Below, in pieces: positions 12,201 to 22,232 of a stretch of DNA of 64,000 bases. The stretch spans positions 2,691,438-2,755,437 of the forward strand of contig JABBOT010000006.1 of assembly GCA_016165875.1 (NCBI GenBank), given 5' to 3'. The stretch comes from Acanthopleura granulata. Its lineage: Eukaryota > Mollusca > Polyplacophora > Chitonida > Chitonidae. The notes under the pieces were generated by a model. That model saw only the letters and a list, made by a program, of their open reading frames with translations. It was not told the DNA's origin and did not search any database. How positions within the stretch are numbered: the first letter of the stretch is position 1; each line of letters begins with the position of its first letter. The translations under genes and the position numbers were made by a program.

Positions 12201-15200
12201 TTATGTATGGAAGGTCCATTGCAAAAGTAGATATTCGAAATAAGACAGAACTGAAATTTTCTCTCAGGGATCATGCAGAAGTATTAGTCAAAGTTTCATA
12301 TATCCTGAAATTCAAGGTGATAAGAATTGAATTACAATATACCTGTATCTTTAGACTGGAGGTAAAACCCCCTATAGATGGCGCAGCTTTTTTTTCCCCA
12401 CCATTTTACTGTTCTAGGGGTGCTAGATGCCTAGACGCCAGAACTACTCTAATTCTTGAACCATCTCTGCAAACCAACATTTTGAAACATTGTGACAGAA
12501 CTATGGGGTGCAGAGAAACAATTTGCACAGTTTTATGAAGCTCGCATCTTTAACCACACAAACAAATCATTTTCAGAATCCTTGTTTGCATAAATTCAAA
12601 TGAAAAAAATGCTTTAGTGGTTGAAAAGGTTGAAGATGTACAGTCTGGAATGCTGTAGGTGGTTTTTCCCTGTTTTGCCATGATTGATATAACAGTTGAC
12701 CTAAAGTTTGGACTGTGAAGGTACTGGTTCACAGGCACAGGAAGGTCTCTCACACTTTTGATGCCAAATAACAAAGTAATCAAACTTCACAAAACCCTTA
12801 ATTGGCCCCATAAGGTGTATTAATCAATCGGAATCATGCCCAATTTTTCACTTGATGAAAGCAAAACTTCAGGAGAATTTGGCAGTTTGCTTCGAAAGAT
12901 TCTTTAGTAGTTTCTGATTAGTTCTTGTCCTTTTTTGGTGGAATGAAAACAAATCCATCTGATTATTCTACATTCATTTATCCGTCTTGTTGATTGACAG
13001 AAAGAAGGCTATAACATATGGATTGATGTGGAACAGATGGGCGGGTCAACCTTACAGGCAATGGCAGAGGCCACGGAAAACGCTACCGTCGTCCTTATCT
13101 GCATGTCCGAGAAGTACAAGCAGAGCCCCAACTGTCGCACAGGTGGGTGGAGTTTGTCATTCGGTTGGACACTGCTTGGTCGGGGCTCAGTAAGCTCTTT
13201 TGTGTAGTATAACCCACTGCTGTACCTGCATGTCCATTGAAAAAGAAAACCAACCAGTACTTGTCTTTTGGTGTTTTTTTGTGTTTTTTTCGGGGTTTTT
13301 TTTTTCAGAATGGGGCATAGTTTCAGCTTTTCTGATTTGGTCTTGAGTACCAGATTTCTGAAATGTGAAAGTACTTTTTTTTTTTCGTGTCTCGAACTAC
13401 TGTTTTTTGGTATGGCCTCTGTTTATAGAATGGTCAATGCTCATGAAGCCTTGGTAACAATAAGGAGTTGATAGCGCTTGTACGATCATTTGCGCAGTTT
13501 AACTTTTGTTGAAGAACGCATGTCCTCCAACAGTATAGTGCATGTGCATATCGGTATGTCAGGTGGAAAAGTTTGTCATTTACTTGCCAAATTCACTGGG
13601 TTTAAACTTAGCATTCCAGTTTCTGCCACCAGTCATGTAATTGAAAAAATTTGTTAGTGTGGCAGGGTCCTTCGTGGCCAATGGGGGTTAGTGCGCTAGT
13701 GCAGTGTGATGACCCAGGTGCCTCTCACCAATGAATGAATGAAGAAGGCTTTACACCACGTGTGTAATATCTCAGCCATAATGTGGCAGCTCTCACCAAT
13801 GTGATCGCTATTAGTTCAAGCTCACGCTAGCTTCCTCTCTGGCCATACGTGGGAAGGTCTGCCAGCAACCTGCAGATGGTTGTGGATTCCAGCCGATCTC
13901 TTCCTGGTTTTCTCCCATGATAATGCTGGCCGCCGTCGTATAAGTGAAATATTCTTGAGTACGGCATAAAACACCGAAAATAAAAAACACCATCAAATAA
14001 ATACATAAATAAATAAAAGTGAAATATTCTTGGGTATGGTGTAAACCATCAATTAAATCATTAAATAAATTAAATTAGTAAGGCATTGATCAGCAATAGA
14101 ATAAGTAAGTTAAGAAACACAGATAAATAAACATACTGAAACTTTGCTGTAAATAAAGAAGCAAGAAGATATTTGAATGTAGCGGAAGATTGCGTGTTGC
14201 TGTTGTTGCAGAGGCGGAGTACACGTTCCAGCTGAGGAAGGACTACATTCCCGTCATGATGCAGAAGCGGTACCGCCCTGACGGCTGGCTGGGCCTCATA
14301 CTGGGCGCCAAGCTTTACATCGACTTCAGTGGCAAGTACCCATTTGAGAAGAGCGTCAACGGGCTGCTGAAGGAGCTGAGGGGGCGGGGCAAAGGCGTGC
14401 CTAATGGCCCACGCAGAGGAGGTAAGCTGTTGAGCACTATTGCCATGAATGTATGTATTTATTTCTTTGATTGGTGTTTTACGTTTTACTCAAGAGTATT
14501 TCACTTATACAACGGCGGCCAGCATTATGGTGGGAGGAAACCCGAGAGATCTTCTGTCATGTGCTAGTGTCACGTGCCTTTAATGTGTAAATCCAGTAAA
14601 ATCCAGCGCTGTGTGGGCTCAAATGATCAGCAAGGGAGAACTCGTCTAGAAATACTTCAGACTGTTCTGGGTTTTTTTTGCATTTTGTTTTTCTAGCCCA
14701 GAAATGGGGCAAGTAAAGGTGTGTTTTTCAGAATATTTTTCAAACTGTTTTTCACATTCATTTGAGGGCCTGAAAATCCATTTGTCCTTACTAGAATGGT
14801 ACTAAGGCAGTTCATCACAGATGATTTCACAGACATTAACTATTTTCAGAAAAAAGTGTTCATCTCTTATATGTGGTCCACACAGGCTGCCATATTTTTT
14901 ATCAGATGTTAAATGATTTTTTATTAAAAATATATTCAAGAGACTAGAATGTAAAACATTAAACCAATATAAACAAATGCATGCTTATGTTGCTCTCTTT
15001 CAGAGTCAGTAGACATGCTTAACTCACATGAGCCCTCCATCCACCAGCATTTCGCTACCCACAATTCCTCGCATCCACATCCAAACCCCGCTGGGCACAT
15101 AAAGACCAGGGAGGAAGTCGGGAAGTGGTTGCACCATGTTGGCCTAGGACAGTAGGTGTTAGATTGGCCCAGACAGCATTCATTCGCTGCTATCCTCAGC

Positions 15201-16617
15201 CCTTTTTCTTTTTTTTCGTTTTAATTTTGTTGGACAAAATAGGAAATTTCAGAAGCAGCATGTAATATGAACAAGTGATGCATTTTGAGGCTCAGTGACA
15301 TTGTGTACTTTCCAGAGGTGTGAAACAGAGCTTTATGTTGTTGTGTTTTTCTTGAAAATGGGTTTTCTCGCTCAATTAACTCAGAAATATATAATATCAT
15401 GTGATATGTGAAAACTCCAATCATGGAACAGGCTTTAGAAATAATTTTACTTTATGCCATTGAAACCAAGGGTATTGGATACTCTTTTCAGCCCTTGGGC
15501 CTGTTTCCAAAAGCTTCTGTAGCAGTCATATGTCAGATGGTCGTCTAACGGTCAGTTAACAGACTACCTTAAGCAGGCTACGAAGAAATCTGACTATGTT
15601 GTTTCACAAAAGTAAAACTGTCTAATGCATAGTGGAATCGCCGTAGACCAGGGATTCATGCTAATTTTCAAAAATACAAGACAAAAAGCATTTTCAAAGA
15701 GCCAGATATTTTCTTTGTGAAACAGGCCAGTCAAAATGGTTAGACTGTAGCCTTCAGATTTTTTGTGAAACGGTCCCCTTGACTAACTTTGTCGAGAAAG
15801 TATTTTAACCATATATATCCATCTGTTTGTCTGTTTAGTAATGTCTTGAGTGCAGTTTTGAGTACAAATTTATATATGTCAGTTTGTCAAGTTGGGGAAT
15901 GTGCCATCTGCTCTCTAGTTGGAAGGCTAAAGAAAAGTAAGTGTTTGTTTACATATATTTAGCCACAGTGTGACAGTCAGGAAACCACGGACAGCTGAAA
16001 GGTTTCTTCTGGCTCTAACTGGCGTGCACCTCGATTAACCTAACCACCATCTAATGTGTGAAATATGCTCAAGCATGGGGTAAAATCTCAGTGACAACGT
16101 AACTGAATCCCTTGTTTGTTTTTCCACAGCCTGAGTGCCTCGTTCACCCCCATTGACGGTCGGATGCTGGGTCAGATCAGGGAGATGAGGAGAGAGGTAA
16201 GGGGAGACAACTTATGCCACGATGTGGGATTCACAAATGGTTCCCAATAACCCTTGAACTGAAATGTTTGAAAGTACTTGAATTCTATACAAACGTTTTC
16301 AAGACTCCAAAAGTCCTGGGAAAATTGCTTATTTAAATGTAAGTTTTCAGACAAAAGATATAATATTGTAACATAAATTTGCCTCAAAAATGCTGAGCAA
16401 TATTTTGGGCAATATTTTAGACCATTTGCAGTAAATCTTTAATAAGTTGCTTGAAAAATACGAACCTAGGGACCTGATGTTTTGTCAGTTTATTCATTTA
16501 TGGTTTTAATATTTTCAGGCACCGGAGTTTTTCTATCAGTCCCTGGAGAGGAGGTTAGGGATGTCATTCGCTGACATTCTGCTCTTCACAGACGCCCTTG
16601 ATGGTCTGACAACGTAA
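143..16617 (+). CDS. ARM-TIR-SAM protein, C-terminal 450 residues (10 exons, 5' end outside window)
   Basis: Ten exons with GT-AG borders join in phase: 143-241, 5635-5746, 7311-7444, 10225-10471, 11833-11927, 13001-13142, 14212-14421, 15004-15151, 16130-16196, 16519-16617. They give 450 residues and stop at TAA. Residues 1-200 are armadillo-like helices. Residues 206-330 are a TIR domain: strand A is HVFISYSW, the BB-loop region is IWIDVEQMGGST, and a CRTEAEY motif places a glutamate (E277) where TIR NADases carry their catalytic residue. Residues 378-450 resemble a SAM domain (VGKWLHHVGLG, then LGMSFADILLF). SARM1 has ARM-SAM-SAM-TIR, so the SAM is on the other side of the TIR here. Known TIR family members with this glutamate cleave NAD+ or signal through adaptors; activity here is inferred. 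The likely role is cytoplasmic immune or stress signalling. The gene starts upstream of base 1. Confidence 0.88.
301..373 (+). pseudogene. Decayed duplicate of exon 143-241
   Basis: This stretch in the following intron matches exon 1 from its CTCAGTA segment through the CACAAGACATC segment, with scattered substitutions. Relative to the exon it carries two extra bases near 354-358, which shift the frame. It has no good donor at the matching place. It looks like an old tandem exon duplication that lost coding capacity. Confidence 0.65.
958..1285 (+). mobile_element. SINE-like repeat, family B
   Basis: It has a tRNA-like B-box (GGGTTCGAAACTGACC near 1012), a body with GCCAAAGGTCAGTGGTTTAT, and a tail with GGCATTAAAACAA. 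A related copy lies at 31520-31735, and weaker ones at 22045 and 48465. Confidence 0.55.
2625..2840. repeat. T-rich low-complexity tract followed by a short AC repeat
   Basis: Bases 2625-2710 are nearly all T with interspersed G, and 2818-2838 is an AC dinucleotide run. They lie within intron 1 of the ARM-TIR-SAM gene. Open frames over this stretch are compositional artefacts. Confidence 0.85.
3281..3640 (+). repeat. Minisatellite, 30-bp unit, 12 copies
   Basis: The consensus is close to GTCTGGGCAATAAGTGAACG plus GGCAATTAAA. The period stays exactly 30 for about 360 bp with point differences between units. It is intronic. A repetitive minus-strand ORF here is an artefact of the period being a multiple of three. 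Confidence 0.92.
5374..5557 (+). repeat. 84-bp tandem duplication
   Basis: Two adjacent copies, starting at 5374 and 5458, share GCCCACAGATGTCTGGTTGC and GCGTCAACATCA, followed by a short third partial copy. They lie just upstream of exon 2 of the ARM-TIR-SAM gene. Confidence 0.88.
5567..5628 (+). repeat. GTT microsatellite next to splice acceptor
   Basis: A GTT/TTG run interrupted by TTTCACAAATATA ends less than 10 bp before the exon 2 acceptor, so it effectively supplies the pyrimidine- and T-rich tract of that acceptor. Confidence 0.8.
5635..5746 (+). CDS. ARM-TIR-SAM gene, exon 2 (ARM repeat)
   Basis: The acceptor is GCATTTCAG ending at 5634 and the donor is GTGAGA at 5747. It is 112 bp, enters in phase 0 and leaves in phase 1. 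It reads MLKALAMLTLAYVVDEDENS, a strong ARM/HEAT helix pair. A long GTT repeat lies immediately upstream of the acceptor. Confidence 0.85.
6176..6868 (+). repeat. Two-length tandem array (53-bp and 32-bp units)
   Basis: Long units contain CAATAGAAGCGTATACCTGC and then ATCAGTTGATACGTCACTAA; short units lack 21 internal bases and start CTTCAGTTGATACG. Both end in GCAAGAACGTG. The two lengths alternate irregularly across about 690 bp of intron 2. Confidence 0.9.
7311..7444 (+). CDS. ARM-TIR-SAM gene, exon 3 (ARM repeat)
   Basis: The acceptor is TTATCCAG ending at 7310 and the donor is GTGAGC at 7445. It is 134 bp; with the single base carried over from exon 2 it is in frame and leaves in phase 0. 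It encodes VIKCVCEWLHKAL followed by FTPQELTQGLDKLAVND, helices typical of an invertebrate ARM array. Confidence 0.85.
8341..10266 (+). repeat. 175-bp tandem array carrying a splice acceptor and exon start, 11 units
   Basis: GTAG-ATTGTGGAGG recurs at 8471, 8646, 8821, 8996, 9171, 9346, 9521, 9696, 9871, 10046 and 10221, a constant 175-bp step. Each unit holds intron sequence, the acceptor TCTCTCGGTAG and the first 42 bases of exon 4. In the first ten units the exon start runs into ATGTAG, so a transcript using it would stop after 15 codons. Only the last unit continues into the real exon. Units differ by a few bases, mainly T/C and A/T changes. Confidence 0.96.
10225..10471 (+). CDS. ARM-TIR-SAM gene, exon 4 (two ARM helices pairs)
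   Basis: The acceptor is TCTCTCGGTAG ending at 10224 and the donor is GTGCGT at 10472. It is 247 bp, phase 0 to phase 1. It contains EESMAARAIWTLSFDKNVR and KSCIGALWVIREEADNP, clear armadillo repeats. The acceptor and the first 42 exon bases form the end of the last unit of a 175-bp tandem array, so ten further copies of the acceptor lie upstream. A methionine-initiated ORF from 10228 is a shadow of this exon. Confidence 0.9.
10671..11464 (+). repeat. CpG-rich minisatellite, 18-21-bp units, about 40 copies
   Basis: The unit is close to CCTGACGTGCGCTAGCCTCGA with shorter forms lacking GTG. It fills most of the intron between exons 4 and 5. Nearly every unit has the palindrome GCGCTAGC or a variant and several CpG dinucleotides, which is unlike the AT-rich surroundings. 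Confidence 0.95.
11833..11927 (+). CDS. ARM-TIR-SAM gene, exon 5 (start of TIR domain)
   Basis: The acceptor is TATTCCACAG ending at 11832 and the donor is GTCAGT at 11928. It is 95 bp, phase 1 to phase 0. It encodes a short linker and then SKSHVFISYSWSDRVHVME, the first strand and helix of a TIR domain. Confidence 0.9.
13001..13142 (+). CDS. ARM-TIR-SAM gene, exon 6 (TIR core)
   Basis: The acceptor is TGATTGACAG ending at 13000 and the donor is GTGGGT at 13143. It is 142 bp, phase 0 to phase 1. It encodes YNIWIDVEQMGGSTLQAMAE (second strand and BB-loop region) and ATVVLICMSEKYKQSPNCRT (strand leading to the active-site edge). The last base starts the codon of the predicted catalytic glutamate. 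Confidence 0.92.
13663..14070 (+). mobile_element. SINE family A, near complete with internal insertion
   Basis: The tRNA-like head (GGGTCCTTCGTGGCCAATGG, then GTGATGACCCAGGTGCCTC) is at 13663-13735. After about 60 foreign bases the element resumes at 13795 with B-box-like TTCAAGCTC, the central GGGAAGGTCTGCCAGCAACC and the 3' AAGTGAAATATTCTTGAGTA. A second partial 3' end follows at 14020. Confidence 0.8.
14212..14421 (+). CDS. ARM-TIR-SAM gene, exon 7 (TIR end)
   Basis: The acceptor is TTGTTGCAG ending at 14211 and the donor is GTAAGC at 14422. It is 210 bp, phase 1 to phase 1. Its first two bases complete the glutamate of CRTEAEY. It continues with RKDYIPVMMQKRYRPDGWLG and LGAKLYIDFSGKYPFEKSV, the last TIR strands, then a glycine- and arginine-rich linker. 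Confidence 0.92.
14446..14545 (-). mobile_element. SINE family A, 3' fragment
   Basis: The reverse-complement end block (TTTGATTGGTGTTTTACG, then CGGCGGCCAGCATTATGGTG) starts 25 bp after the exon 7 donor of the ARM-TIR-SAM gene. Confidence 0.85.
15004..15151 (+). CDS. ARM-TIR-SAM gene, exon 8 (linker and start of SAM)
   Basis: The acceptor is CTCTTTCAG ending at 15003 and the chosen donor is GTAGGT at 15152. It is 148 bp, phase 1 to phase 2. It encodes a His/Pro/Ser-rich linker and then TREEVGKWLHHVGLG, the start of a SAM domain. Reading through the donor gives an immediate TAG. Splicing to 16130 keeps the domain open, so the spliced form is preferred; a truncated read-through isoform is possible. 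Confidence 0.8.
15486..15779. mobile_element. MITE-like element with GTTTC-type inverted ends
   Basis: The left end GGGCCTGTTTCCAAAAGC pairs with the right end, whose reverse complement is GGGGACCGTTTCACAAAA. An internal TTTGTGAAACAGGCC repeats the same motif. It is about 290 bp with no coding capacity, in the intron before exon 9. Confidence 0.55.
16130..16196 (+). CDS. ARM-TIR-SAM gene, exon 9 (SAM)
   Basis: The acceptor is TTTTCCACAG ending at 16129 and the donor is GTAAGG at 16197. It is 67 bp, phase 2 to phase 0. It encodes LSASFTPIDGRMLGQIREMR, matching the middle of a SAM domain (IDG followed by a leucine-rich helix). Confidence 0.82.
16519..16617 (+). CDS. ARM-TIR-SAM gene, exon 10 (SAM end and stop)
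   Basis: The acceptor is ATATTTTCAG ending at 16518. It has 32 codons plus TAA. It encodes EFFYQSLERRLGMSFADILL and ends LDGLTT, the last SAM helix. No AATAAA is seen close after the stop; ATTAAA at 19382 and AATAAA near 20045 are distant candidates for polyadenylation. Confidence 0.85.
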   Translation, partial: APEFFYQSLERRLGMSFADILLFTDALDGLTT

Positions 16618-17554
16618 TATTAGCCTTTCCAAGGGGATTCCCCTGCCTCCTCACTGTGCCTGACCCCTTCAGCCTAAGCAACAAGGATGCTAATTGGTTG
16701 AAATGCCTCTCAAGACTCTTTTAACATGAGATATGACTGCATGGGTTGATGAGATGTCAATTCAAAGAAAATCACTTGTGTGTCCTTCAGCGGTGAAATT
16801 CATTGGGGTTGGTTCAAATGAAAAAAAAATTCTGTGTAGAAACACTGATTAATTATGCAGGGAGCCCTGGAACATGAATTAAGTGTGAGTAATACAGTTG
16901 CCATAGCGACATCTTCTGTAAGGCAACGAATCAGCTGAATGGTTGCATCAGCCAATGGAGAGCAAATACCCTAATCTGTTTATTCTGTGTTTCTAAGACA
17001 ACTGTTCAGGGAATGCCATGTAGTTGCCAGCCGGGTGACTAAATTGTTAATAGAGGAAGTATGCATTGTAGAATTTGTTCTTTGATTTAAATCCAATGTT
17101 GGGGATGTTCTGTCAAGTCTTGTCAGAAATTCATTTCCAGAAAGTGAATATGGATCAGTGATGCAGTCTCTCAGATGCTGCACGATTGTGACCTAAAGCT
17201 GGATTGTTATAAGGTATTCTAGTGGACAAATTTCTGAGGAAGAGACAACTTGGCATGTAACACTCATTCTCATGGAATGAGTCCCCAATCATTAATTTGC
17301 AAGTTGCTGGATGAATCAATTGTTCGTTGAACATTGTAATCATTAGACCTGAACAATGCACAACTTGATCAGTCTTGATGAACGAAAATATGAGAACTGA
17401 TTCGGTAAACGCTTTGCTGTGCTTGGAATGCAGTCAGATCACATTAAGATTCAGAGAGTTATGTACAAGTGCCAATAGGACAAAAATTTGCATAGATTCT
17501 CATAAAGGTGTGGAGAATGGTGTACTTCAGATTAACAGAGTCATAGAATGATCG

Positions 17555-17700
17555 ACGTAACAGAAAAAAGTGTACCACTCTTGGACAGTCTCAGAAAGGT
17601 GTACCACACTTGGACAGTCTCAGAAAGGTGTACCACATATGAACAGTCTTGTAAAACTGTACCACATGTGAATGAAGAGGTGTACATGTGGCTGTGAAAA
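17555..17700 (+). repeat. 29-bp minisatellite, about 4 copies
   Basis: TGTACCACNCTTGGACAGTC plus TCAGAAAGG repeats twice cleanly, then twice in degraded form. Confidence 0.8.
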
Positions 17701-18179
17701 AGGTCCTGAAGCCCAAGCAAGCCTAAAAATATGACATGGACCGCCACACATAAACTACAGCCAAGGGGGGCTGGGGAAGCTGAAAGATACAAGAACTTCA
17801 TTCAAGACTACATGAACTTTCTGCATTTAATGTATGGTTATAAAGGCTGCTGGGAGTGAAGTGCATCTTGTTTTGTCCAGAGACCCCTTCAGCATGGATT
17901 ACCCTCATGATCCTCTACCAGAGGAAACTGAAAGGGTCCAGCTACATTTAAGCATCCAGAAGGTGCTGTTCAAGGGTAGCTTGATAATGAAAGAGAAGAC
18001 TGAACAGTGTAACCACCTAGCTCGTGATGAACTGTGCAGAGAAGGGAAGAGCCTTGATTCTTGATTTGGGTTAAAATGGGTGATATTCCAGTGATGGAGA
18101 AGGCCTCTGAGGATATGTTCAGTACACACAGTGGAAGGTACCATCTCCAAGTGAACCAGTGATTTTTGTTTTGGCATTG

Positions 18180-18600
18180 CAGTTTGGAATGTAGCAGGCT
18201 GTTTCATTCGACAAGACCCACTAATGAATGGAACAAGAATTTCACAAAGGACTGTTCACTTTGGAGTGTAAATGGAACAAGAATTTCACAAAGGACAGTC
18301 CACTTTGGAGTGTAAATGGAACAAGAATTTCACAAAGGACAGTCCACTTTGGAGTCTAACAGGCCACTTCATTGAACAACACCCACTGATTCATAGACCA
18401 ATGATCATGCCTGGAAAGTCAAGTTTGGAATGTAACAGACTATTTCATTGGACAAGACCCACTAATGAATGGCCTAGTGATTGTGTAAAGGACAATTGAG
18501 TTTGGAATCTAACAGGCCAAGACCTACCAGACCCACTAATGAATGGACTAGTGATTTTGCCTAGGACAGTGGAGTTTGGAATGTAACAAACTCTTTCATT
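18180..18600 (+). repeat. 44-bp tandem repeat and related scattered units
   Basis: A 44-bp unit beginning AATGGAACAAGAATTTCACA is repeated three times at 18227-18358. Flanking sequence at 18180-18230, 18420-18490 and 18535-18600 shares TTTGGAATGTAACAG and CACTAATGAATGG blocks, so the whole stretch derives from one unstable unit. Confidence 0.8.
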
Positions 18601-20234
18601 GGACATGGGAAGACTTGTCAGTTAAAGAACAAGTACTTTTCCCATCTTCTCAGCATCTAAAATTAACCAGGTTCCAGTACTACACAACCATAATGCTGCT
18701 TTGGACAAGGACCACATTCCATTGTCCACCAAGGCTTAACATTCCATAACCTACCTGAAAACCTGTTGAAAATGTCTATATTTTCCATGGAAATCAGATG
18801 GATGGTCAGAGAAGTACATGCTGTGGACCTTCTGTGAAGGTCAGTGGACATCCTTTGAAGGTCACTGGTCCATCTCGAAAATGTCAATGAACCTTTTGTG
18901 AACAAAGATCAGTTGAGAGGAGAAAAAAAAGCACATCGTTATTTTCCAAACAGGGGTGAAATTGTTTATCCATTAGTTTACATGTGTGCTGCATATTGAG
19001 GGAAGGAAAAATTGGTCGATATAATTCAGCATTTCGTGAGAAAGGAATTTCTGAATTATGCGGTTTATATGACTGACACAAGACCAGCAAAGGCAGCCTG
19101 AACTCAGTGTGGCTTAGAGATCTTTTGAGGAAATGTGTGCATCTGTTCATGTATTCATCATTGTTGTTGTTCGGTGAAGATGAATTGGCAATGAGCAGTT
19201 AAATGATTTTTTTCGAATGCTGATCTGTAGTTGTAGTAAACAAAAAAAAAACACATACGTAATCTGTTTAAAGACTTCCAAGATATAGTTGCCGAAGAAA
19301 ACAGGGAATATTTTCATACCAATTTCCCTTCCAAATCCCCAGGCCTTCCTGTTCAATGAGCAAGCATTCTTGTACATGTATATTAAATATCACAACAATT
19401 TACCAGTTGTATCAACTCTACTTTCTGTCAAAGTCCAAATCTCATTTTCAACTAGTCGTATTGCATCTCTGAGCTGCAGTCTGGATTTGTCTTTTCTTAA
19501 AGCTGTACCAGACATCCTTATTGGCTGATATTCCTTGACCAATCATTGCATGGTTTACATTTTTGCTTGGCTGATCATTGATGATTGATGATCCATTCTA
19601 GTATGGAGTCTTTGAATTCAAATCCATTAAATTGTTTTGCTGAGTGAAATGTCGGTTAGTGTCTGAAGTCATGTGCATTTAGAAATTCATATTTAGCCAT
19701 ATACAACTGTATAATCAGATATCAAAAATGGAGATTTGTAGAGAACTGGTGAAGGACAAAGGATAAAATGACTCTTTGGTTCACATCAGGATTTGAACTT
19801 TGATCTCCTCATCCCACGTCTAGTACTTTACATATTAAAAAAGCTAAACAGAAATTGCCTCTACTAGCTTCTGATGCATGGGCTAATCATGATTATACAG
19901 AAGGAAAGGTGTATCTCTAACATGTACATTGGAATGTATAGACAGTCAAAAAGATAGTTCAAAAGCAAATATAAATATGCATTTTATTGAAATGAGATAT
20001 AAACTAAGAAAAATTTGAAAGACCTGGTTTCTATGGCGTGAACTTAATAAACAAGCGATGTATAAGGTGAAAACAATTTGTCTGCCATGAGACTGTGTTT
20101 AGAAAGCATTATATTTACCAACAGTTTATTACATCTACCATGGACTGATGCTTTAGCATTCATCCTGGAAAATTAAGCATCAAAACTAATTTTAATGTTG
20201 AGGAAATATATAGAAAACATGAAGGTTGTTGTGA

Positions 20235-20412
20235 CTTTGGCTGTGTGGACAATGACATTGTTTAGACAGTGGCATTGTGTTGACAGTGCCATTGTGTGGA
20301 CATTGACATTTCGTAGACAGTGCCATTGTGTTGACATTGCCATGTTGTTGACAGTGCCATTGTGTTGACATTGCCATTTTGTCGACAGTGGCATTATGTC
20401 AACAGTGGCATT
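20235..20412 (+). repeat. 18-bp minisatellite, about 10 copies
   Basis: The unit is close to GACATTGCCATTGTGTTG with GACAGTG/GACATTG variants. Because 18 is a multiple of three, it creates a long minus-strand ORF (20173-20658) that should not be read as a protein. Confidence 0.9.
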
Positions 20413-20999
20413 GGGTAGAGATTGAGGGTTGTTGAGATATTCAGCATATGGAGAATTAAGGTTCCCAAACCTTGTGATGTGAGGTGAATTTCGTATTCCA
20501 GCTCTGTTCATTCCAAAGAAGTATTTTGCCAAACTGGATTTACTTGTATCACTTAATATGTGTAATGTTACAAATGCCTTGCCTGCTTTTTTTTGTGATT
20601 TTTCCATCAAAACATTCGTAGAGCTCAAAACTGGAACACAACTGGATCTTATTTTCACAACAAAACAAAAACATTATAGTTTCAGCGTACTTGTATATTA
20701 GTCATGGTATGAAGTTTTATTTAATGGACTTAGTTGCAGGAAATGTGGTAACTGGAATACATTTAGCAGCACATAAGTTTTAAGGTTACTAAGGATAAAC
20801 ATGATTCTTCTAACAAATTGTGTAAATGATAAATTACCAAGGGTACATTAAGTGACCAAGTAGATTTTTCCATAGTTTTTGTGTCTCCCAGTTTCGAAAA
20901 ATAATTACCTCCCTTGGACTGCTATTTTATGCTGTTATGTCCATAGCTGTTACACATGTTGTTTTTTTATTGTAAACGGAATCAAGAAATTTTAGTAAT

Positions 21000-21120
21000 T
21001 TTATTTATTTGATTGGTGTTTTACGCCATACTCAAGAATATTTCACTTATATGACAGCAGCCTTGCATTGGTGGCAGGCTTCTGGGTCATTTTGCTGCAC
21101 TAGTGCACTAACCCACAACC
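21000..21120 (-). mobile_element. SINE family A, internally deleted
   Basis: The reverse-complement 3' end (TTTGATTGGTGTTTTACGCC) jumps directly to the head region (TTCTGGGTCATTTTGCTGCA, then TAGTGCACTAACCCAC), so the central body is missing. Confidence 0.8.
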
Positions 21121-22044
21121 ATTTAGTAATTTTAAAAAATGTAGCTTTACATTACAGTATTATGTATGCATTTATTTTTTTGTTGTTGATTTTTTATTTA
21201 TTTGGTTTTGAATTTGAATTTTACATTTACAGTATTGAGTACGACTATTTGATCTGAAAGCACCTTTAGGTGGCCTACTATGTCTGATGTGTAAATTTTG
21301 TCCCTCAACGAACAGAACTGAAGGAAATTCATATATATTTTCTTCTTTTATGCATATTAATATATTTCTTGTGTTAGGTTAATTCTCGATGCCTCTATTC
21401 AGTTTTGATTGGCTGATAGTATAGTGAAAGATGATCTTTGGTTAACCCTAAAACAGTTCTTACATTTGGTCACAGTTGAATTCACAAAAACTCTAGTGTG
21501 ATTTTATGAATTACATGTATTTTGTTTAATTATGTTATGATATAGCCAACCATTGATTATTTGGTTCGCTCATTAACTTTTGGCAGTACTTAAAGGGATA
21601 TATATAAAAATTCATTTTGAAGTTATTTGCACTTATATATTATTGTATGTACACAATTAGAAAAAAAATGTTTCAGTCTTATTGTGTAAATTGTATTTCG
21701 TAAATTCTGTTTCAGTTTATTTGTTAGTTTTTAACGTGACTGTCAGTTATACCTGGCATTTGTGACCGTTGTTGTTGTTGTTGTTGCTGTTGTTGATGAT
21801 GTCACTGTGCTGACATGGCCGATATGATTACAAAAATGTGTTAAGGTAAAAGTTAATTTGATTCAAAACTGCCACCCCAGGAGCACAGCCTTGTGTCAGA
21901 GATGTACAACTGCGCAGGGTTTTGCAAATCTCGCCCTGCTCTTTAAATGAGTATGTTTTCCCGCTCTTTAGTGGCAACTAAAAGCATAAGCAGTGTTGTT
22001 GTCGCACATATACACTTCCTGCGAATAGCAAGGATGTTAGCTTG

Positions 22045-22232
22045 AATCCAACCCTTGCTAGTTTGTCTGCAGCTTCAAGTCAGAAGTGTTGTCAGATACG
22101 TGCCAAAGGCCGGTGGTTTTCTCCAGACGTACTCCGATATACTCAACCCATATACCTGACCATGACGGTCATAAGAACAAACAAAAAATATTGAGCAAAG
22201 CATTAAACACTGATAAAATAAATAAATAGTTT
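22045..22232 (+). mobile_element. SINE-like repeat, family B fragment
   Basis: It shares GTGCCAAAGGCCGGTGGTTT and GCATTAAACACTGATAAAAT with the family B copies and ends in an AAAT-type tail. Confidence 0.45.

Larger units (their letters stand above)
16618..20990. other. 3' flank and intergenic stretch after the ARM-TIR-SAM gene
   Basis: I see no credible exon here. It contains the ATTAAA/AATAAA candidates for the upstream gene, three tandem arrays listed separately, and otherwise unique AT-rich sequence. Open frames at 17541-19528 lack splice sites and protein-like composition. Confidence 0.5.

Noticed and set aside
20173..20658. 161-codon minus-strand ORF
   Set aside because: Over half of it is the 18-bp minisatellite, whose period is a multiple of three; there are no splice sites or domain.
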